A program made the position numbers and the translations under genes. Source: Dipetalonema caudispina (Eukaryota > Nematoda > Chromadorea > Rhabditida > Onchocercidae). From it: a DNA stretch of 64,000 nt. Under the pieces are notes generated by a model. The model was not told where the DNA came from and ran no database searches. It was given only the letters and a program-made list of their open reading frames with translations. The stretch covers positions 1 through 64,000 of the forward strand of contig JABVXV010000036.1 in assembly GCA_013365325.1 (NCBI GenBank). Direction: 5' to 3'. Every line of letters begins with the position of its first letter. The first letter of the stretch is position 1. This document shows, piece after piece, positions 55,658-64,000 of this stretch.

Positions 55658-56610
55658 ACTGCTAATAAGTGCTTGAGAGAAATTAATAATGAACACAATA
55701 ATAGCTGATTAGAAACGATACAAATGAATAGAAACAATCGATGAAATGAATTTGAAAATTTTGAAAAAATCTTTACTAAATATTAAGGAAAAATTTTTAA
55801 ATGCGAAATAAACGAAAAAAAAAAAAAAAAAAAAAAAAAAAGAAACGAATATTTAGGAGAAACGGTCTGATCTTATTATATGTTTAATATTTCGAACTTT
55901 TTATCCAAATTTCACATCAATGAAGTAATTGTAAAAGAAAAAGTGACGAAAACGGAATAGAAATAACAAATTTTGTAAATTGATGATACGTTCCAGAAGA
56001 TGAAGGTCACCACAATCTTATCTATCCAATCATCTTATACTACTTTTCTTTAAAAGGTCAGCAAAAAAAAAAAATTTATAAATCCGGGAGGAAACTATTC
56101 ACATGTAGCTTGACACTTTTCGAATGTTTATCCTAAAACGATCGATAAAGACTGATTGTTAAGTACATACTTAAGTTCAGAGATTGTACTATAAGTTATA
56201 AAGTTTGATTAATAAATTCAAAATATTTGAAAATAAGCTAAGAAAGACAATATTATTTGAAAAGATCATGTGATAAATATGTAAATTTTCACATATCCAT
56301 GTGAATGTAGCTGGAATACGATGTATGATGTATCATGAAGCGTTAATGATAATTTGATCATTTGATCAAAGATATTAGATTAAATTGATTAAGTAATAAT
56401 CATAGTTTTGCTTTAAAATTGAAACCATAATTTTAAAAATTTTACGTTAATTATTTGAAGTATTATTTCAGAATCATTAACTAACAATTACTTAACAATT
56501 CACGTGAATGATTTCCACGTACACTTCAGATGTTGTATTAAAATGAATAAAACTACTCAGGCTTATAATAAAATATGATTATGCAATGAAATATGAAAGA
56601 AACACAAATA

Positions 56611-56612
56611 CA

Positions 56613-56648
<36 letters not shown>

Positions 56649-56650
56649 GA
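56611..56650. repeat. (CA)n microsatellite
   Basis: Nearly perfect CA dinucleotide run of about 17 units ending in a cagacaga step, directly before a 36-bp tandem repeat. Confidence 0.92.
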
Positions 56651-56657
56651 CATTTAG

Positions 56658-56765
56658 CACTTCAGAAGATCCACGTTTTAATTAATATGCGTACACTTCA
56701 GAAGATCCACGTTTTAATTAATATGCGTACACTTCAGAAGATCCACGTTTTAATTAATATGCGTG
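56658..56765. repeat. 36-bp tandem repeat, three copies
   Basis: The unit begins cacttcagaagatccacg and starts at 56658, 56694 and 56730. The copies are essentially identical, suggesting a recent expansion. Adjacent to the CA microsatellite. Confidence 0.92.
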
Positions 56766-57292
56766 ATGCACAAAGGTTAGCAATACGTGAAAGCAAAGAA
56801 GATGAAAGAAGCCCAGAATTAAGAGACAAAGAAATTATGAGGAATATTAGCTAATGAATGAATATGACAAGGATGAATTATTTAGAAGGAGAAAAAAAAA
56901 AAAGTAAGAATGAGATGATAGGTTTGATCATTGAGAGTGATCATAGATTTCTTCCAATCATATGCAATATTCATTACAAAATACGTACGAACACGTTATA
57001 TATCCGAAAGGGATACGTAATATCATTTATTAGATGAAATTATTGGCTATTTAGAATACATGGAAGGAATATTTATCGTTATCTTTTATAACAATTATAT
57101 CAAAGGTTAAGATGATGGACAAAAAGAGTGACGTATAGTATATGTGTAATATTTAAATAATTGGAATATTTGAATGTAACATAATTGATATTTCTATTTA
57201 AATTTCATTATAAAATTTAATTTTAACATGGAAAATCTCATCAATTAGTAATAACTTGTAAAGAATGGAAAATGGTCAACAAAAAAAAAAGG

Positions 57293-57493
57293 TCATATTT
57301 TTAGCAACTCTGACAAGAGCCATCTATTTATCAAGTTCATCTGAGATTCATGCATCTCTCTGATCTTTCTTCTACTAGAAGTTATTTTTCTCATTTTCCG
57401 GTAAAGAAATTTCACCAGATTTTCGATTTCTAAAGCCCTTTGACCTTGGCCTAGAATTTGCTTTATAGAATGTAGTAGCATATTAAGAGATAC
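57293..57493 (-). other. Small basic open frame (candidate)
   Basis: A 67-codon ATG-started frame with mixed, basic composition (SIKQILGQGQRALEIENLV, then YRKMRKITSSRRKIREMHE). It follows an in-frame stop closely, so it would be a single-exon mini-gene or a piece of a decayed gene. It lies 0.7 kb past the stop of the unknown six-exon gene, same strand. No family recognised. Confidence 0.27.
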
Positions 57494-58004
57494 CATATAC
57501 TTTTATTTCATCACAATGAAAATGTTAAGCAGATATCATTTTGAATAGCTATTGTTTTTTTTCTTTTTTTCAGCTAATCTCTACATAACATTTATGATAT
57601 TCAATTATTCGATAATTCAATATTTAATTATAATTTTATTTCAGGATATGTGGAAATGTAAATAATGCAATAGATCTTTATTGTGCTAACCATTAAACTA
57701 AAAAAAGGATTTAATTGATGCAAAAATTACACGAGAAATAAAGCTATTTCAATGTATCACATGTATCAATGTATCAATGTATCTCAATGTATCATTTTTA
57801 TTTAATAGTTTTTTGTTTGCTAAGAATAATTTGGTAAGTTTACAAATTCATGCTAATCATGATTTTATCATTTTAATTATTTTGGTAATTTAGAAAATTT
57901 TTACTGTTTTATAAAGCATATCGTAGCATTGATTCATCATTTTCATTTATCATTGATATAATTTTCTTATTTTTCCTTATTCATTTCATTATCTTTTAAA
58001 GTAA

Positions 58005-58204
58005 AAATATTAATCGTAATTAAGCGATTGGCCAGTAGAAATATTAATCGTAATCAAGTGATTGATCAGTAGAAATATTAATCGTAATCAAATGATTGAT
58101 CAGTAGAAATATTAGTCGTAATCAAGTGATTGATTAGTAGAAATATTAATCGTAATCAAGTGATTGATCAGTAGAAATATTAATCGTCATCAAGTGATTG
58201 ACCT
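58005..58204. repeat. 34-bp minisatellite, six copies
   Basis: Units contain aaatattaatcgtaatcaag and start at 58005, 58039, 58073, 58107, 58141 and 58175 (34-bp period). Units vary at a few sites. The last unit overlaps the 3' end of the coding region of the minus-strand gene at 58180-59909. Confidence 0.92.
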
Positions 58205-59909
58205 TCTTTTAAAGCAGCAAATACTTCCATTGCATTCTTATAATCTTTCATTTCATCAGCATGCATTGGATGTCCCGTTAATTGATACTGTAGAAGAATT
58301 AGGACTCAATTTTTTTTTTTTTTTTAACAACTTTTTCAAATACTTTTTACTCTTTTTTCCCTTTCATAATAATCTTCTGCATGTATTTCAGGAAGATCAA
58401 ATAATTGCTATCTTAGTTGATCATATAATGGAAAGTGGAATAAAGAAAATGAGCATTTAAACAAGGTTTGACTTTTAACCTTAAGATATTTCCAAAATCC
58501 AATTGTAAAACGACGCAATTGGCATTGTATTTGTGTGGCTTTCCATTGGCGCAATACCATTGTGACGTCCTATTGAATTTGATATTATTAGTACTTCAGT
58601 TATGATTTATATTAAAAATGATAATTTATGAATTCAAAATTACTTGACTCAAAATTTCTGAACTCTCATAATTCTAGGAAATATATAACACTGCTCGAAT
58701 AAATTAATTTGATGTAAATTTAAATTCATTATTTCTTACACAATTTAAAAGCCATTCATATCAACTGATTTGAACAGCTATAAAATCCATTATTTTTAAG
58801 ATATCTTAGTTAACATATTTGTTTAACAAATTTAAAGATTGAAAAGTAGAGAGTATGATTTTATCCTTTTCGTTTCCTCTGTTTTCATGATTTATAGCTG
58901 TTCAAGTTAGTTGATATGAACGGCTTTTAAATTGTCTACGAATATCTCTGAAATTCCCAAAAAGAAGTAGAGATGCTCAAGTGTAGATAATCGTAGAGTA
59001 ATAGCTCTAACATTTTTCATCTATTGATTCCATCATTTCTCAATGAAATGCTGATTCTTGATTTTATATATTATTTTCTCAATGATAATTTATCACTTTA
59101 TAGTACTGTTTATTTTCATCATTCCATCGATCATAACCTGGTGGTGGTTTATTTCGGCGTTTTCTATGACGTCGAGAGCTTGTCCGCTGAGTACGCTATA
59201 ATTTTATAATTAATGGAGCAAATTATGACAAACAAATGCATATTTCTGCCATATCAAGTGGAATATCTCAGCAAGAAAACAATCAAAATACAATAAAGTA
59301 TGAATTGTTGACAGAACAGCATTAATTTTCTCCAAATTTCCAGAAGCCTTTTCAACGCCTCAAGATAAACTGTAAATGCAATTAAGAATTTATTGAAATC
59401 ACTAGGATGCAATTATTATTTAGCCATAAAAATGGCTCTCCGTTGCAGTTTTATGTACGATCCTCTCTCCCATCTTTGTAAAAAATGCCAACACTCCTCT
59501 GAGATTCTTGCCTGAAAACTTCCACTTCTTGTTCTATCCTTCTTGCTTATTTACTCATACTGATTCCGTTTTTCGTACAGAATGTCTTATTCATAATTAT
59601 AATTAAAAAAGAGTAAAGCATCATGTTGGAATATCAACTGAAGTATAGCATTTGAACTTATGCATCATTCTTTTTCATAAGGTATTCGCATCACTTATAA
59701 TTTTGTAAGGCTTCAAAGAGAACTGCGGACTTGACATTTGAAATTAGGAGAATTTCAACTAATGATAGGACTGTTAATCTTTCTGCTCCACCTTTTCTGT
59801 TGATCTTTTAGCACTTTCCATCATCCACCGAAATAAGAGAAATCTCCGACAACGACCGCTCACCAGGTCCTCGAAGATGATCAATGTGGGAAAAGTTGTG
59901 ATTTAACAT
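58180..59909 (-). CDS. Six-exon gene of unknown family
   Basis: Exons: 59909-59815, 59511-59459, 59369-59281, 59195-59097, 58569-58480, 58287-58180; all junctions agree in phase and give 177 residues. Sequence highlights: MLNHNFSHIDHLRGPGERS in exon 1, YLEALKRLLEIWRKLMLFC plus a hydrophobic FILYCILI in exon 3, a very basic SSRRHRKRRNKPPPGYDRW in exon 4, MVLRQWKATQIQCQLRRF in exon 5 and TGHPMHADEMKDYKNAM in exon 6. The hydrophobic piece followed by the basic cluster could be a membrane anchor with cytosolic basic flank. Because individual exons are short, simple ORF listing misses the gene. The start is divergent from the E2-like gene, about 190 bp away. The exon 3 donor (ATT|GTTTTC) is the weakest junction; 59186 is an alternative acceptor. 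No family recognised. Confidence 0.6.
58740..58935. repeat. Inverted repeat, 45-bp arms
   Basis: Arm 1 (58740-58784) and arm 2 (58891-58935) are reverse complements over 45 bases with about four mismatches, separated by 106 bp. They lie in the intron between exons 4 and 5 of the unknown gene. No terminal duplications or coding potential were identified, so a miniature transposon is possible but unproven. Confidence 0.85.
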
Positions 59910-59940
59910 TTTATATAGGATTAATAGTAATAGTTGATGT

Positions 59941-60012
59941 AAAAAGCTCTCTACATAATTTCTATTTCAGAATATTAAAAAGCTCTCTACATAATTTCTG
60001 TTTCAGAATATT
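59941..60012. repeat. 36-bp tandem duplication upstream of E2-like gene
   Basis: Two copies (59941-59976 and 59977-60012) differing at one visible base. Each carries a tttcag acceptor-like site on the plus strand (ending 59970 and 60006). Located between the start codons of two divergent genes. Confidence 0.9.
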
Positions 60013-60101
60013 TGCATTCAGCTTAGTCAATAGCACTTTAAAATTATCATTCAATTTAAAATCAAATTTGGTGTCTCAAAATTCACTAAGAACGGTTGCT
60101 T

Positions 60102-61198
60102 ATGGCAGAGGAAGAGGCTATTGGAGTTACAAGACTTAAAAAAGTATTTTTTTTTTTGAATTGAAAAGGAAAGCTTTTACCAGATCAGTTGATATTGGCC
60201 TACTTAGACTTGAGTCTGTTTTTTTTTTTTAAAAAATTCAGGAACTATCCGATATTCAAGAAATAAAATTCAAATTGTATAAATTAGAGGATGCCGGGAA
60301 AAGCGATCCGAATAAATGGTTGGTCAAACTGCTACCGGTAAGAAACTTCAAACTTCCATTTTTTCATTCAACTAAATAAGCTTTGACTCATAAGCAAATT
60401 TATGTGGGAAATTTCGTGGAAGAAATTATTCTGGATGATACCGTTTCTTAGCTTTCCAAGCCTGCTCTACAGATATTGTTTACTTTATAGTTTTTCAATT
60501 TCTAACACAAATGTTATTCAAATAGGATCGATGGCCGTATAATGTTGGTGGTTACAAAGTAGAAATCGAATTCACTAAGGAATACCCATTTAAACCGCCG
60601 AAAATCAAATTTCTCACCAAAGTGTACCATCCTAATATCAACGAAAAAGGAGAGGTATATTTTGCATAAACAGTAATTAAACAGTTCAAGGTTTAATTCT
60701 GCCGTGAACCCTTATCGAGAAAGAATTCGGCAGAAAGAAAACTCTAAAAGACAGTTGCTAAAGTAGGCTCTTTTACCAGGTGTCGTTAGCTATGGCACTT
60801 AATGAGAATTGGAAGCCATCCGTCAAGATTGATCAATGTTAGTTACTATCTCTTTTCGATTAACAATATATTCATTTCAAACATAAGTGAATAATTTCCT
60901 TGTATTCTGGAGAATTATCCAATCATGTAAAATAAACTAGCCGTTTTCCGAATCTCGACACAGCATCTACTTCCACTTAATGAATTGAATTTAAAGGGTC
61001 ATAAGCTTCACTTCTAGCATGATAAATTTAAAACTCTTTCCAGTGTTAACTGCACTCGCAGAGTTACTCTGCTCGCCACAGCTTGGTTGTGTACTTCGTC
61101 CCGATTTAGCTGAATTATACGTCAAAGATGCTGATGCGTACAATAGAAATGCATCAGAATTCTGCAAACATTACTCTGAGAAACAAACTCAACGTTAA
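60102..61198 (+). CDS. UBE2L3-like E2 fold protein with Ser at the catalytic position
   Basis: Related to UBE2L3/UbcH7 (C. elegans UBC-18), E2 enzymes that work with HECT and RBR ligases. Exons: 60102-60143, 60242-60337, 60526-60654, 60780-60837, 61044-61198; 159 residues (UBE2L3 is 154). The UBC core is clear: [10 protein letters not shown], the HPN motif in [22 protein letters not shown] and [12 protein letters not shown]2L3 has GQVCLPV with the catalytic Cys; here the codon at 60782-60784 is TCG, giving EVSLAM, Ser91. No Cys lies nearby in that loop. The Phe that contacts HECT/RING partners (in YPF) is kept. It may therefore be a non-catalytic E2 variant or an E2 that forms an oxyester; the function is inferred only. 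An acceptor may lie at 60006 or near 60090. Confidence 0.9.
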
Positions 61199-61731
61199 AG
61201 CGAAGTTATTCTTCATACCATGCAAATTCGTCACACAATCAATTCTTTGTGGAACTCAATTATTATAACTTTTGAATTCGGTTCACGATACACTAAATGT
61301 GATGACAGACAGTTCAAGACCAATAATAAAATTATATGAAGTGTAACTTGAACGACAGAAAAATTCACAGAACTACTTTTGCTAATAAGTGTTCACATGA
61401 ACAAATTCCAAAACGAAATTGTAGATAGTATTTTTGAGAAATTATGTAATGCAAAGTCAGTATACAGTGCAACTTCAGCAGAAAATCAGGGTGGTTCTTG
61501 GTCTGGGAAAAACGATGACCAAAATCAAGAAGTCAGAATTTGTATGTCATCCCAAAAAAAACGCAAGCCATTTTCCGCAGAACCAAATATTTGAAAACTA
61601 TTGACTTCATGGGGAAGGAAATATTTTGTACAAATACAAGAGAAGCCCTCACAAAAAACACTTGGGTTCAAGAAATATATGAACTTCCCGAATAATCAAA
61701 CAACAAAGAAAACAACGCGAGTAAATCGAAT
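61199..61731. other. 3' intergenic region between convergent genes
   Basis: About 0.5 kb between the E2-like gene (+) and U2AF65 (-). AATAAA at about 61325 may be the polyadenylation signal of the E2-like gene. A plus-strand frame from 61397 to 61594 looks somewhat coding (IFEKLCNAKSVYSATSAEN) but overlaps the 3' region and has no other support. Confidence 0.5.
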
Positions 61732-63895
<2,164 letters not shown>

Positions 63896-64000
63896 TTACT
63901 ACAAATTTGGTTCAACAACCACAAATTCTTATGTACCAAATTACAGTTGTATATAACACTTCTACCAAAGATTGATACCAAATGTATGACGTAAATTAGA

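Larger units (their letters stand above)
55366..58004. other. Intergenic region with simple repeats
   Basis: Between the glycosyltransferase and the unknown six-exon gene. Contains a TAC trinucleotide run, a poly-A run (55815-55841), a CA microsatellite, a 36-bp minisatellite and a short ATCAATGT-type repeat (57751-57796). One coding-like frame (57293-57493, -) is listed separately. Otherwise no gene seen. Confidence 0.55.

Noticed and set aside
55555..55737. Frame with a poly-valine run
   Set aside because: Translation of the TAC trinucleotide repeat.

Overview
The window looks like nuclear DNA of a parasitic nematode, most likely a filarial species (Onchocercidae). The evidence is a very AT-rich sequence full of poly-A/T tracts, genes split into many small exons, U-rich splice acceptors placed a few bases before start codons (as expected for spliced-leader trans-splicing), three nematode cuticle collagens, and orthologues of conserved animal genes. 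Exon boundaries were read by eye from GT/AG (twice GC/AG) sites, reading-frame phase and remembered family conservation. No alignment or database search was run.

Layout. 1-9.4 kb: two cuticle collagen genes on + (1095-2461, 7901-9369) and a possible unrecognised two-exon gene on - (7007-7798). 9.4-12.2 kb: mostly non-coding, with two isolated coding-like fragments. 12.2-20.6 kb: COP9 signalosome subunit 6 followed on the same strand by mitochondrial intermediate peptidase, probably an operon. 20.6-28.2 kb: long AT-rich intergenic stretch with a 46-bp minisatellite and a CA-rich microsatellite. 28.3-31.1 kb: glutamine synthetase (+). 32.1-34.0 kb: a third collagen (-) with the same four-exon plan as the first two. 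37.0-39.8 kb: NSRP1/CCDC55-type splicing regulator (-). 40.1-40.8 kb: a possible small membrane protein (-). 41.0-43.6 kb: RNF121-type RING E3 (-), divergent from an RNF5/RNF185-type RING E3 (+, 44.4-45.8 kb). 46.7-50.8 kb: a kelch-like BTB-BACK-kelch protein (-), perhaps with an extra upstream exon at 51.5-51.7 kb. 52.5-55.4 kb: a DUF23/GT92 glycosyltransferase (-). 55.4-58.2 kb: non-coding, with micro- and minisatellites. 58.2-59.9 kb: a six-exon gene of unknown family (-). 60.1-61.2 kb: a UBE2L3-like E2 whose catalytic cysteine position is serine (+). 61.7-64 kb: the 3' part of U2AF65 (-), running off the window.

How the genes relate. Five genes belong to the ubiquitin/NEDD8 system: CSN6, RNF121, RNF5/185, the kelch-like CUL3-adaptor candidate and the E2-like protein. 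Two are splicing factors (NSRP1, U2AF65). RNF121 and RNF5/185, both ER-membrane E3 types, are head to head across about 0.8 kb. The collagens are structural proteins of the cuticle and look like paralogues from local duplication. The most unusual items are the Cys-to-Ser E2-like protein, the unknown gene next to it whose last codons lie in a minisatellite, and two GC-AG introns.
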